From: Aliirhizobium smilacinae
GTDB taxonomy: Bacteria; Pseudomonadota; Alphaproteobacteria; Rhizobiales; Rhizobiaceae
Length of the DNA stretch: 64,000 bases
Assembly (NCBI RefSeq): GCF_006335145.1
Contig: NZ_VDMN01000001.1
Span: 682,001-746,000 of the forward strand
Direction of reading: 5' to 3'
Below are positions 43,779-54,667 of the stretch, piece after piece. The notes under the pieces were generated by a model that saw only the letters and a program-made list of their open reading frames with translations, searched no databases and was not told the origin of the DNA. Position 1 is the first letter of the stretch; each line of letters starts with the position of its first letter. The translations under genes and the position numbers were made by a program.

Positions 43779-44021
43779 ATGCGGCGACCACTTAAAAATT
43801 CAACCGAGCCGAAGGCTGACACGAGTATGGAGGAGCTCACGTCACTTGCGCGCCTCGTCCTATTTGCGGGCCAGACAGCAAGAGATCTTGGCGTCGACTT
43901 TCCTGCTTACCTTCTCGACCTTGCCCATGGCGCCGTGGTTCAAGAAATTCAGGACAAGTTTGGCCCCATCCCTCCCAGTTGGTGGGAGGAAAACACGCTC
44001 AATGGGAAATCGATCAACTAA
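43779..44021 (+). CDS. 80-aa small protein downstream of TfuA
   Basis: Start at the ATG at 43779 with GGGGGAG 4 nt upstream; in-frame upstream GTG/ATG codons lack a site. The product is helical and soluble (MEELTSLARLVLFAGQTARD, then LDLAHGAVVQEIQDKFG, ending PPSWWEENTLNGKSIN). I recognise no family. It is the last plus-strand gene of the RiPP-like cluster, 100 nt after tfuA, and may be an accessory or immunity factor, or simply unrelated. Confidence 0.55.
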   Translation: MRRPLKNSTEPKADTSMEELTSLARLVLFAGQTARDLGVDFPAYLLDLAHGAVVQEIQDKFGPIPPSWWEENTLNGKSIN

Positions 44022-44312
44022 CGTCACACTCTCGCGGCGGGCGTGGATGTCCTTATCGGACAGGACCATGGGATGTCGTTTTCGTGTGGGGGCACACTGA
44101 CAGGTTTATCATCCGTCAGTTCGCGTCACCTGCGAGGGTTAAGGTGTGATCACATCGCACTCATCAGCCCGACAAAAAACAGATAGATAGTCACTTTTTT
44201 AGTTTCTCTGCTCGAATTAGTTGCATTTTTGTCTTGTTATCGGTTTAAGCAATTACAGATTGCATTGCCGAACGAGCGCCACAACTTGTCCAGCCTGCGG
44301 AGACGTTGCCCT

Positions 44313-45008
44313 ATGTTGCTAATTTCAGACAAGACGCAGAATGCCTATATGCGTATCAAACAGGCGCTGCTCCGGCATGAGACGGCGCCAAATACGTTCA
44401 TCAATATCCGCACTGTCGCGACCCGTATGCGGGTTAGCCCAACCCCGGTCCGCGAAGCGCTCATCCGCTTAGCGGATGAGGACGTCATCCAGTTTGCCGC
44501 TGGCCGGGGATATTACTCGAAACCTATCAAGGCTGACGAGGTGAAGGCCGAATACGAGATGGCATTTATGATCGCCAAATACTCGATCGAGAAAAACAAG
44601 ATCGAATTCGATCGTATTCCGCCTGTCCTAGTCCCTGAGATCCGCGGTCAATCTGATCTATCGGATAAAGAGAACGAGGCGGATGGCGTCGCAAATTACC
44701 TTGAAACACTTTATGAGCGCTTGGCGATGATTTCAGGCAATCCGAAATTGGTGAAAGTGACGCATCAGTTCGGCGAGCGTACCCATCATATCCGACGGTT
44801 CGGACTGATGGTGGAACCTGAATTCATAGAGTTCTATTCGCATATGTCGGGACTGGAAAAACTCCTCCTGGAAGGCGATCAGGCTTCCGCTCTTAAAAGC
44901 CTCGTCCAGCAACATCATGCCAAGAGCGATATTCTCCAGCATGTGCTGGAAAAATTCGAGTTTCGCGCCGAAACCAGCAAAGCGGTTCTCGAAGATCTGC
45001 TCGGCTGA
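44313..45008 (+). CDS. GntR-family transcriptional regulator (FadR/VanR subgroup)
   Basis: A 231-aa regulator; I chose the ATG at 44313 over an upstream TTG frame. The winged HTH covers residues about 15-70 (INIRTVATRMRVSPTPVREAL, shown with its start at I38, and IRLADEDVIQFAAGRGYY). The C-terminal all-helical FCD-like effector domain has ERTHHIRRF and QQHHAKSDIL, His residues that often bind metal or a carboxylate ligand. It is 291 bp downstream of the 80-aa gene and convergent with katG. Its target is unknown; the RiPP genes or a neighbouring catabolic operon are candidates. Confidence 0.83.
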   Translation: MLLISDKTQNAYMRIKQALLRHETAPNTFINIRTVATRMRVSPTPVREALIRLADEDVIQFAAGRGYYSKPIKADEVKAEYEMAFMIAKYSIEKNKIEFDRIPPVLVPEIRGQSDLSDKENEADGVANYLETLYERLAMISGNPKLVKVTHQFGERTHHIRRFGLMVEPEFIEFYSHMSGLEKLLLEGDQASALKSLVQQHHAKSDILQHVLEKFEFRAETSKAVLEDLLG

Positions 45009-45030
45009 GACGCAATGCCAAGCTTAACGG

Positions 45031-45066
45031 CTGATCACCCGGGCGATTTTTCGCCCCGGCGATCAG
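45031..45066. terminator. Hairpin between convergent gntR and katG
   Basis: A 16-bp stem with two mismatches and a TTTT loop (CTGATCACCCGGGCGA with TCGCCCCGGCGATCAG), placed between the two convergent stops. Confidence 0.7.
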
Positions 45067-45073
45067 ATCGCAG

Positions 45074-47633
<2,560 letters not shown>

Positions 47634-47825
47634 ATGGCACTGCTACAAGTTGAGCGATCGCCGCGACAGCAAGTCCCGCGCCGAATATTGGTCACCATGA
47701 TTTCGTCAGTCGCTGTGGTGGTTTACTTGGTCGTGCTGATGCTTCTCGTCGGGCTGCTCTTTCCCCTATCGCTTTTGCTACCGTCGCCGGATGAAGACCA
47801 GGATGACCGATACCTGGATTGGTGA
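47634..47825 (+). CDS. 63-aa single-pass membrane protein
   Basis: A small protein with a clear ribosome site (GAGGAG, 6 nt upstream). It has a basic N-terminus (ERSPRQQVPRRI), one long hydrophobic helix (SVAVVVYLVVLMLLVGLLF and beyond) and an acidic C-terminal tail (SPDEDQDDRYLDW). The charge pattern predicts N-in topology. No family is recognised; such proteins often modulate larger membrane complexes. It stands alone, divergent from katG. Confidence 0.65.
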   Translation: MALLQVERSPRQQVPRRILVTMISSVAVVVYLVVLMLLVGLLFPLSLLLPSPDEDQDDRYLDW

Positions 47826-47890
47826 TTTTTGCAGCAAAATCTGCCTGCGATTATGTTTTCAGGCGAAGATATTAGCGGAACGGGCTGGTC

Positions 47891-48070
47891 CTAGCGCGAC
47901 AAGGGATCAACTTTTCCGGGGAAGCCGGCGGCAAATAACCTTCTATAGAATGATATGATCCAGGTATCGACGGCCATTGCCCGAAAGAAAAAGCCACCAG
48001 AACTCCAGCAGATGCTTGCCAGCAACACGAAAATTATCCCGCGATCATGGGCCGATGCTTTGAGCCACAT
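47891..48070 (-). pseudogene. EamA/DMT transporter, N-terminal fragment
   Basis: A 59-codon frame with AGGAC upstream of its ATG. The first 45 residues match the start of EamA-family exporters (IIFVLLASICWSSGGFFFR, then AVDTWIISFYRRLFA). The reading then turns into unrelated sequence and stops; the other nine helices are absent. It lies just downstream of alr on the same strand, so an amino-acid exporter gene probably once completed an alr operon. Confidence 0.65.
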
Positions 48071-48178
48071 AATGTTGTCCTGTTGGTGAAGGCATAAGTG
48101 TCACAAACCGGGGAGATGACGCATTTTAATTGGACACCCGGACCAGCGTATTGGAGCAAGCCTCAGTCGTTGGGATTA

Positions 48179-49273
48179 TTATCCGGTCGAGCGCAGAGCC
48201 GTTGCTATATGATTGCGCGGGCAACCTGCCCCTAATCGGGTGAGGATCTCCTGGCCATTGGCGCCTGCGGCCGAGGCAAGTTCGTCAACGCCAAACTCGT
48301 CAAAAAGAAACTCGACGATCCTCCCCCGGCCTTTTGCCGCGTCGGGAACATCAGTCAGATCAATTGTGGTGTATTCCATTGCGATGCGGCCCACCACGGG
48401 AACAATGAACGATCCCAGCCTCACGCTGATCCTGTTGGCACAGGCCCAGGGAAGTCCATGTTTGTAACCAATTGGCAAAACGCCGAGCGTGCTCGAGCGA
48501 CGCGTCCGAAACGTCCCACCGTAGCCTACGGATTGTTGGACCGGGACGTGGTGGACATCGATCACTGGCGCCTTCAGTTTGACCACCGGCGTTAACGGAT
48601 TTGGATAAATCCGTGCATTGTTCAGGCCGTAAAGGGCTGACCCAATCCGCGCGATGTCCATATGATACGATGGATCAAGCCAAAGACCTGCAGACGCAGT
48701 CAAGCTGAGGGGGACACGGGGGAACGCGCGGGAGGCTGTCAGAAGCTTCTCGCGCTGCAGGGCATTTGTGCCATCTTGAGGGTTATCGCTGCATGCCAGA
48801 TGAGTGAACAGGCAGACTGGCCAAGCGTGCCGAAAGCCTCCATCGCGTTCAATCGAAGTCACGCTTTCGACGTCCAAGCCGAATCGTGAAAAACCCGTCT
48901 CGATGTTGAGGTAGTAAGGCATCGAGCCCGCCGCGCTTGCAATGCTTTTGAGATCGTCTCTGTCGTTGACGACTGCCACGAGTTTCTGGCGCTGGAACTC
49001 CCCGCTTGCCCTTTTAATATCCGCGTCAAACACCACAATCGACGCGAGTATTCCAGACTGTCTCAGCTTCAGCGCCTCATCCAGGCTCGCAACAAAAAAC
49101 AGCTCGCATCCGGACTTGTACAAGGCATGGGCGACTGACGTCAGACCAAGACCATAGGCGTCGCTTTTCACCACAGCGCCGGTACGCACGCCGGCTCCCG
49201 CCATATTTTTCACGAAGTTAAAATTGTCGACCAGGTGGTCCAGATACACTTCCAATACCGGTCCATGGGACAT
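48179..49273 (-). CDS. alr: Alanine racemase
   Basis: A 364-aa PLP enzyme; the ATG at 49273 has AGGGGAAG upstream, better than the ATG at 49318. The PLP-lysine motif is AVVKSDAYGLG near residue 37. The second-subunit Tyr region is QQSVGYGGTFRTRR, followed by LPIGYKHGLPW. The usual GRISMDQ block is GRIAMEYT here, so it is a diverged Alr-fold racemase and may have broad specificity. It interconverts L- and D-alanine. Given the oxidase and Ntn-hydrolase genes further along, a catabolic rather than cell-wall role is possible. Confidence 0.88.
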   Translation of the reverse strand: MSHGPVLEVYLDHLVDNFNFVKNMAGAGVRTGAVVKSDAYGLGLTSVAHALYKSGCELFFVASLDEALKLRQSGILASIVVFDADIKRASGEFQRQKLVAVVNDRDDLKSIASAAGSMPYYLNIETGFSRFGLDVESVTSIERDGGFRHAWPVCLFTHLACSDNPQDGTNALQREKLLTASRAFPRVPLSLTASAGLWLDPSYHMDIARIGSALYGLNNARIYPNPLTPVVKLKAPVIDVHHVPVQQSVGYGGTFRTRRSSTLGVLPIGYKHGLPWACANRISVRLGSFIVPVVGRIAMEYTTIDLTDVPDAAKGRGRIVEFLFDEFGVDELASAAGANGQEILTRLGAGCPRNHIATALRSTG

Positions 49274-49810
49274 GATAGGCTTCCCCTTGCCATTCCAGCA
49301 CACCCAATTCGAATTCATCGATCACGACGAAATTTCAAAGTGATGTCCATCCCGACCCCGACGTTGCGCCTGACGTGATCAGAGGTCAACAAATATCGGA
49401 AATATATGTTTGATATCATAATGTTACTCTATTTTCGAAATGAACGCAAAATTGCTGAGAACTCCGCCTCCAGGTTTTCGGGTTGATGGCACGGGCGAGC
49501 ATTTGCATGGCCAAGTGGCGTTTGAAATTTGACCAAAGTGCCAGAGGGCGACGGATCACAGCGAACTATCCGTTTCTCTGGATTTTCAAGGGCCGCGCTG
49601 AGCGCAGGCTTGATACGGCACGGACCTCACGGCTCAGTCTGCAGCGCTATCGTCGCTTCGACGTTCGGCCAGCATTCTCGATCAGACAGGCGGCGCACCA
49701 TAAATGACTTAATGTCATATTGCGATCGGCGATTTGCGACTATAAGGTGCATCGAGAGGACTTCACGTCAGTTTATTATCACCAAAGTTGCACCAGAAGA
49801 GTGTCATGGA
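49274..49810. other. Divergent intergenic region alr / iclR
   Basis: About 540 bp with no convincing gene. It contains an AT-rich block at 49402-49419 (ATATATG-ttt-GATATCAT) that includes the palindrome TGATATCA, a possible operator for the adjacent IclR regulator. Confidence 0.4.
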
Positions 49811-50680
49811 ATGAATAGTATTCCGCGGGAGGTAGCCGGCGCCCAGCTTTTGGATAGAGCGGTCGCTATTTTGCAAGCCGTGCGGGATGCCGGCCCAGAC
49901 GGTGCCTCGCTCGCCACCCTGATCGAGGCACTCGAGCTGAAACAATCAACAGCGCATCGAATTCTTTCGTCCCTGGAAGCACATGGGCTTGTTGACCGCG
50001 ATAGCAGGAACAAGCGTTACAGGATCGGGGCGACGATCGTCGCCCTTGCTGCAGACGCTGTTGACGTCACCGATTTACAAGAAGCCTCGCGCCCCGCTTT
50101 GGCGCGTCTGTCGGCAGTTACAGGTGAAACCTCGTTTATCGCGATCGCTCTCGGCCTCAACGCCGTTTGCGTCGAGCGCCAGACCGGAAAAGAAAGTGTA
50201 TTACCGCAATGGCCCCTGCGTGGCGGCATTCGACCACTGGGAATGGACGCGACAGGCCAAGCATTGCTCGCCTTTCTGCCGACTGAGCAGGCTGAAGCCG
50301 CACTCAAAGCCAATTCGCATCTTTTTGGTATCGCCGGTTTCCCAGGGGAAGACGTTATCCGCCGGCAAATGGCTGATGGGCAAAAGGATTTATTCGTTCT
50401 TGATCGCATTGCTACGGCCGAGGGCGAAACTGAAATTGCGACACCAATCCTTAACCGAAAGGGGTTCGCGGTCGGTGCACTCGCTATTGTCGTCCCAAGT
50501 GAGCGCCTCACCAAGGATGGTCTCGAGATCATTACATCGGTGATGATCGATGAAGCGAGGCAAATTACCGACCGATTGAACCGGTTTCGCCGGCTCAATG
50601 CCGTACACAATCAGCCAAAGCGAGATTTTCTGGCGACCTGTCCCGATAGCCCATCGCATTCTTCAATCGATGGCGATTGA
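49811..50680 (+). CDS. IclR-family transcriptional regulator (copy 1)
   Basis: A 289-aa regulator from the ATG at 49811. The N-terminal winged HTH is AQLLDRAVAILQAVRDAG, then LELKQSTAHRILSSLEAHGLV. The C-terminal IclR effector domain has TGETSFIAIALG, GIRPLGMDATGQALLAFLP and the ATPILNRKGFAVGALAIV block. It shares its organisation and many residues (LKQSTAHRI, GxQLLDRAVA) with the IclR at 53815, so the two are paralogues. It lies divergent to alr and converges on the HAD gene with a 2-nt gap. Targets are probably the surrounding catabolic genes. Confidence 0.9.
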   Translation: MNSIPREVAGAQLLDRAVAILQAVRDAGPDGASLATLIEALELKQSTAHRILSSLEAHGLVDRDSRNKRYRIGATIVALAADAVDVTDLQEASRPALARLSAVTGETSFIAIALGLNAVCVERQTGKESVLPQWPLRGGIRPLGMDATGQALLAFLPTEQAEAALKANSHLFGIAGFPGEDVIRRQMADGQKDLFVLDRIATAEGETEIATPILNRKGFAVGALAIVVPSERLTKDGLEIITSVMIDEARQITDRLNRFRRLNAVHNQPKRDFLATCPDSPSHSSIDGD

Positions 50681-50682
50681 AG

Positions 50683-51561
50683 TCACCATTGGAAACGGTC
50701 CATGACGAACGTGGGGACGGCAGCATGCCTGGCCGCCAGTTGCGCAACCGCAGCCATATCTGGCCGACCGTTTCCGTCAGGCCCAATATCAGCCCGATGG
50801 ATACCGCTTGTGATAAGTATCGAATCAACGTCTTGGCTTGCGGCACCTTTGATATCGGTGCGAAAAGCGTCACCGATTGCGATGACCCGCCGTGCATCTA
50901 AGTCCATAGCCTTGAACGCGAGTTCGTAGACATCCGGATACGGCTTACCAAAGTAATGAACCAGTCCCCCCATGCCTTGGTAACAAGCAGCGACGGCACC
51001 CGCGCAGAGCACTTCCCTGTCACCGATGTGAACAGTCAGGTCTGGGTTGACGCAAACCATAGCCAGGTCGCGGGACCTCGCTTCGGCGAGCAAGGGCACG
51101 AGGTCGTCGATGCTTTCGGCACGATCCGTCCCTGTACAAAGGATGAAGTCGCTGCCGCTCAACGTCTTGGATAACACCAGGTTCGTCTGCGCCACGAGCG
51201 GCTGCAGAAAGTCGGGGCCGATGTGGAAAAAATGCCTCCCCAATATCTCGGAGAGAGGCGGTCCGGACAGGGCCAATATTGCAGTATCACCGGAGGTCAC
51301 CAGACTGCGGTATAAATCCCGGTCCACCCCCATTTCGGCAAGGGACTGGATGACAACGTCACTGCGACGGGGAGCATTGGATAAAAGACACACGGTTTTT
51401 CCAAGGTCACGCAGATGACGCAAGGCAGTGATTGCCTTGGAAGAGGCAGTCACTCCGTCATGTACAACACCCCAGAGGTCAACAATGGCCCCGTCATAGT
51501 CGGCGATTACCTCCCGCAGACCGCCTAACAGGATAAGGCTAGAAAAGGCATTTTTCCTCAT
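50683..51561 (-). CDS. HAD superfamily class IIA hydrolase (NagD-like)
   Basis: A 292-aa phosphatase of the HAD-IIA group; the start at 51561 has GGAGAC upstream, and the longer frame adds an unlikely 50 residues. Motif I is YDGAIVDLWGVVHDG. Motif II is LLSNAPRRSD, the substrate-specificity cap follows, then GKPYPDVYELAF and the acidic motif IAIGDAFRTDIKGA. Members dephosphorylate small metabolites such as ribonucleotides, sugar phosphates or pyridoxal-P. It is divergent from the dehydrogenase-like gene at 51710 and shares with it an intergenic palindrome. Confidence 0.87.
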   Translation of the reverse strand: MRKNAFSSLILLGGLREVIADYDGAIVDLWGVVHDGVTASSKAITALRHLRDLGKTVCLLSNAPRRSDVVIQSLAEMGVDRDLYRSLVTSGDTAILALSGPPLSEILGRHFFHIGPDFLQPLVAQTNLVLSKTLSGSDFILCTGTDRAESIDDLVPLLAEARSRDLAMVCVNPDLTVHIGDREVLCAGAVAACYQGMGGLVHYFGKPYPDVYELAFKAMDLDARRVIAIGDAFRTDIKGAASQDVDSILITSGIHRADIGPDGNGRPDMAAVAQLAARHAAVPTFVMDRFQW

Positions 51562-51620
51562 GATTGTCTCCAAAACTCGATATCGCGGTGGCTGACGAAT
51601 TAAGGATAACCGGTCTTCTG

Positions 51621-51637
51621 ATATATGTACCATATAT
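51621..51637. promoter_or_regulatory. Perfect palindrome in the HAD / dehydrogenase gap
   Basis: ATATATG-tac-CATATAT, 7-bp perfect arms, located between two divergent genes about 60 nt from the HAD start and 73 nt from the other. A likely operator. Confidence 0.5.
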
Positions 51638-51709
51638 AGTTGCCCTCTATAATTAATCTCCCTATGGTTGCATTTATGAATAAGCCGGTCCTTGACGGAG
51701 GTAGCGGGC

Positions 51710-52873
51710 ATGTCAAAACACAGCCATTTGAAGAAAATTCTGATTTTGGGATCCGGTATCCTTGGGGGAGCCGTACTCGACTTTCTAGCCCAGTCCGGAC
51801 AGCCCTATGACATCACTGTCGGCGGGAGAAATGCCGAAAAAACGTGGCTTCGCATCAATCTAGCGAAGTTTGCGGCAACCAATCTCGGTCACATGCCAAA
51901 ACTGTCGTTTGTGGAGATTGATGTGATGAACATCGAGGAAACAGCGTCGGCAATCGAGACACTGGCGCCGGATCTAATCTTCAACGCCACAACGCTTCAT
52001 TCCTGGTGGGTCATCACACAGCTGCCGGCTGGTGCCTACCAAAGAATAGATGCAGCCCGCGGAGGGGTGTGGACACCTATGCATCTCGTCCTGACCCGTA
52101 GGCTGATGAAAGCGGTTAAACTGTCTGGAGTGACTGCACATGTCGTCAATGCCTCGTATCCGGATGTCGTCAATGCGGCACTTGCCGCTGAAGGACTGGC
52201 CCCTTCAATCGGTATCGGAAATATCGCCAACACTGTCCCGGTTCTGCGATATGCCGCGGCGCATATTCTTGAACAGGATCCGTCAGCCGTGCAGATCCGG
52301 GTGTTCGGACAGCATTACTTCAGTTACCGGATGCCGAGCTCCGGCACCGCAAAAGATATTCCATATCATCTTGCGATCTATCTTTACGGAGAACTGCAGC
52401 CGACCGATACCGAGCGCGACGAAGCAATCTTTTCGACCTTGACCGGGCCATTCAAGCGCGTGAGAGGTTTGGCAGGCCAATCCGTGACTGCCACGTCGGC
52501 CACGCGTGTTATTCGCGCCCTCATCGACGACGGGACAGAGATAGTCCATGCTCCGGGACCATTGGGGCTTGTCGGCGGCTATCCTGTTCAGGTCACGCAG
52601 GGCAGTTTGTCCATAGCCCTGCCGGAAGGAATGACGCTTGCGGGCGCCGTTGACATAAACCGCCGCTGTCAGGTGCTCGACGGGATCGCAGATGTCGGAG
52701 CGGATGGTTCTGTGCGTTATACGCCTGAATCGGCTGGCATCCTGAAAGAGGAACTGGGATATGATTGCGAGCTGATGCATCTGGATGAATGTGAAGACAG
52801 AGCCGCCGAGCTCGCAGCGAAATTTGGCGAGTATTATAGACGGCTGGGAGACGACCGCATCCGCGCCGCCTAG
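51710..52873 (+). CDS. Saccharopine-dehydrogenase-like NAD(P)-binding protein
   Basis: A 387-aa protein from the ATG at 51710 (GGAGGTAG upstream). The Rossmann motif KILILGSGILGGAVLDFL opens the chain, followed by VGGRNAEKTWLR and the VEIDVMNIEETASAI segment. This is the layout of saccharopine dehydrogenase NADP-binding proteins and lysine/opine-type dehydrogenases. The rest carries VVNASYPDVVNAAL and GPLGLVGGYPV. It may reduce or oxidise an imine between an amino acid and a keto acid, which would suit the opine-like neighbourhood, but homologues of this subgroup are uncharacterised. Confidence 0.72.
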   Translation: MSKHSHLKKILILGSGILGGAVLDFLAQSGQPYDITVGGRNAEKTWLRINLAKFAATNLGHMPKLSFVEIDVMNIEETASAIETLAPDLIFNATTLHSWWVITQLPAGAYQRIDAARGGVWTPMHLVLTRRLMKAVKLSGVTAHVVNASYPDVVNAALAAEGLAPSIGIGNIANTVPVLRYAAAHILEQDPSAVQIRVFGQHYFSYRMPSSGTAKDIPYHLAIYLYGELQPTDTERDEAIFSTLTGPFKRVRGLAGQSVTATSATRVIRALIDDGTEIVHAPGPLGLVGGYPVQVTQGSLSIALPEGMTLAGAVDINRRCQVLDGIADVGADGSVRYTPESAGILKEELGYDCELMHLDECEDRAAELAAKFGEYYRRLGDDRIRAA

Positions 52874-53043
52874 CCCGCCCGCAGTGACCAGACGACTGTC
52901 TTCATGGGCGCGGATTTATCGTGCGATTTGATCCTGCGGAGACATTTTGCATTCCGGATTCGTTCATTATTCCAGCCTCCCCTCGACTTTATTTTTCCCC
53001 GCCCCAGTATTATGGTCATGATCTGAGTAAGGGTGATGTACAG

Positions 53044-53322
53044 ATGACAAAAACTGTTTTTATCGCATTGGCGACCGTTTCAGTGTTTTACGCGCAGGCA
53101 AACGCTGCAGATGTCGTCAGATATCCTGAACGCCCCACCGCGGAACGGTCCCATTTCAGTTCACAGCAGGCTCGACTGGTTTCTGGTGATGATTGTGAAT
53201 TGCTCAAGATTGACTACCAGTCGCCCTACCCTCGCAATACGCAGTTCGTGAGAATTTGCACGCGTGAGCCTTTGGACCTGCGCCCGGTTTCAAGCCTGCC
53301 GACTTTAAGTGGGCGATCGTAG
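53044..53322 (+). CDS. Small secreted hypothetical protein
   Basis: A 92-aa protein with a clear Sec signal peptide (VFIALATVSVFYAQANA, cleavage before ADVV). The mature 70 residues hold two cysteines (DDCELLKID and VRICTREP) that could form a disulfide. The start at 53044 follows AAGGGTGATG. No family recognised. It is transcribed alone and followed by a hairpin. Confidence 0.6.
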   Translation: MTKTVFIALATVSVFYAQANAADVVRYPERPTAERSHFSSQQARLVSGDDCELLKIDYQSPYPRNTQFVRICTREPLDLRPVSSLPTLSGRS

Positions 53323-53329
53323 AACAGGA

Positions 53330-53347
53330 CTGGCGCCATCGCGCCAG
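53330..53347 (+). terminator. Hairpin after the small secreted protein gene
   Basis: CTGGCGC-catc-GCGCCAG, 7-bp GC-rich stem 7 nt after the stop; no strong T tract. Confidence 0.5.
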
Positions 53348-53423
53348 CCATGTTGAGTTATTCGGTCGATAAAATACTTGTTGCGATTTAGACCGAAAAT
53401 TTACTTAAAGTTTTCTAATTCAG

Positions 53424-53699
53424 TTGTACCGATTTGATACCCTGATCACGTACCAAAGGGCGATCATCTTGGCTCTGTATTTTATAGCATTTGCATATTC
53501 CGCGATCGCAAGCTTTGCCGTTATTGCAACTTTCGTCGAAGGACGGCAGTTAAAAACAAGCTCGATCATCCACCGGGCTGAAGGCATGCTGCTCGCGTTG
53601 TGCTGGCCATTGCTTATCATGCTGGTGATGTTGGACGCTGTTCGCGCTCGTAATGTGCCCAAGAACACCGAAGTTCAGCTTCATTTGCGCACGCGCTAG
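53424..53699 (+). CDS. Possible small two-helix membrane protein
   Basis: Up to 91 aa from a TTG; the true start is unclear and no good ribosome site is seen. Two hydrophobic helices (AIILALYFIAFAYSAIASFA and MLLALCWPLLIMLVMLDAV) are separated by a basic loop and followed by a polar tail. The composition supports a real membrane protein, but the absence of an ATG makes the call tentative. Confidence 0.4.
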   Translation: MYRFDTLITYQRAIILALYFIAFAYSAIASFAVIATFVEGRQLKTSSIIHRAEGMLLALCWPLLIMLVMLDAVRARNVPKNTEVQLHLRTR

Positions 53700-53814
53700 A
53701 ACTTGCAAGCACCTGCGCCACGATGATTTCCCGTTCGATCTCATCTTGGTGGGGCGTTTACCTCGAAACTGAACTTACGTTGTGATCTCTTCGACTGGCT
53801 ACTGATCGAAGCTT

Positions 53815-54636
53815 CTAGTGGCCCATGCCTCTTGTCGCAAAAGCGCCTTCGAGCGGATTAAGCGAGTCTTCCAGACTTTTGGCTTCGCGACGCAGCATCG
53901 CAACCAGGCCAGGCAACCGTTCCTGAGACAATCTTGCGCTGGTCATATTGAGCGCAATAGCTGCGATTGCGTCACGGCCGCGCGGCAAAATCGGGACGGC
54001 GACCGCGGAAATGCCTTCAACAAGCGACCCTTCATCGACAGCGTAACCACGTTCACGGATGCTGTGCATTGAATCTGTGATGGTTTTGCGGGTTAGGTTC
54101 GGATACCGCTGGAATAGCGGATAATTGGTATCGAGGATTACTTCCGCTTCGGTAGTAGGCAAGAACGCAAGGATTGCCTGGCTGGCAGGCCCGACCCCCA
54201 TGGGTATTTGCCCGCCGACATGACCCGTTAGCGTATCGATGATGTAGCCACCGTCCTGACGGTCGACGCAAACGGCATTGAAGCCTGCTCGTGCCATAAG
54301 AAATGTCGTATCACCGGTTTCGGCCGACAGGCGCAGGACAGCCGGGCGTGCAAGCTGCCTCAAACCGGTACCATCGGCGGCAGCTGCACCCATCGCGAAC
54401 AGAGCCAAGCCCAGTCGATAGCGCTTTGTCGATTGTTCACGGTCAATCAACGCGTGACGTTCCAACGCGGTGGTGATCCGATGCGCCGTAGACTGTTTGA
54501 AGTGTAATGCTTCGGTTATCTCTGTGATCGTCGCTCCTTGCTGCCCAGCAGCGCCGAGAAACCGAAGTACGGCGACTGCCCGATCAAGAAGCTGGGTCCC
54601 TGTAACGGTTTCGGATGCATCCGCCGGTGTCTTCAT
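53815..54636 (-). CDS. IclR-family transcriptional regulator (copy 2)
   Basis: A 273-aa regulator. The N-terminal winged HTH is TQLLDRAVAVLRFLG, then ALHFKQSTAHRITTALERHAL. The effector domain carries TGDTTFLMARAGFNAVCV, IPMGVGPASQAILAFLP and GISAVAVPILPRG. It lies 31 nt downstream of the MmgE/PrpD gene, forming a two-gene operon, and probably controls that operon and the divergent oxidase-transporter operon. It is a paralogue of the regulator at 49811. IclR proteins commonly sense small carboxylates or amino acids. Confidence 0.9.
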   Translation of the reverse strand: MKTPADASETVTGTQLLDRAVAVLRFLGAAGQQGATITEITEALHFKQSTAHRITTALERHALIDREQSTKRYRLGLALFAMGAAAADGTGLRQLARPAVLRLSAETGDTTFLMARAGFNAVCVDRQDGGYIIDTLTGHVGGQIPMGVGPASQAILAFLPTTEAEVILDTNYPLFQRYPNLTRKTITDSMHSIRERGYAVDEGSLVEGISAVAVPILPRGRDAIAAIALNMTSARLSQERLPGLVAMLRREAKSLEDSLNPLEGAFATRGMGH

Positions 54637-54667
54637 ATGTCGCCTCGTTTCCTATTTCTTGCTGTCA

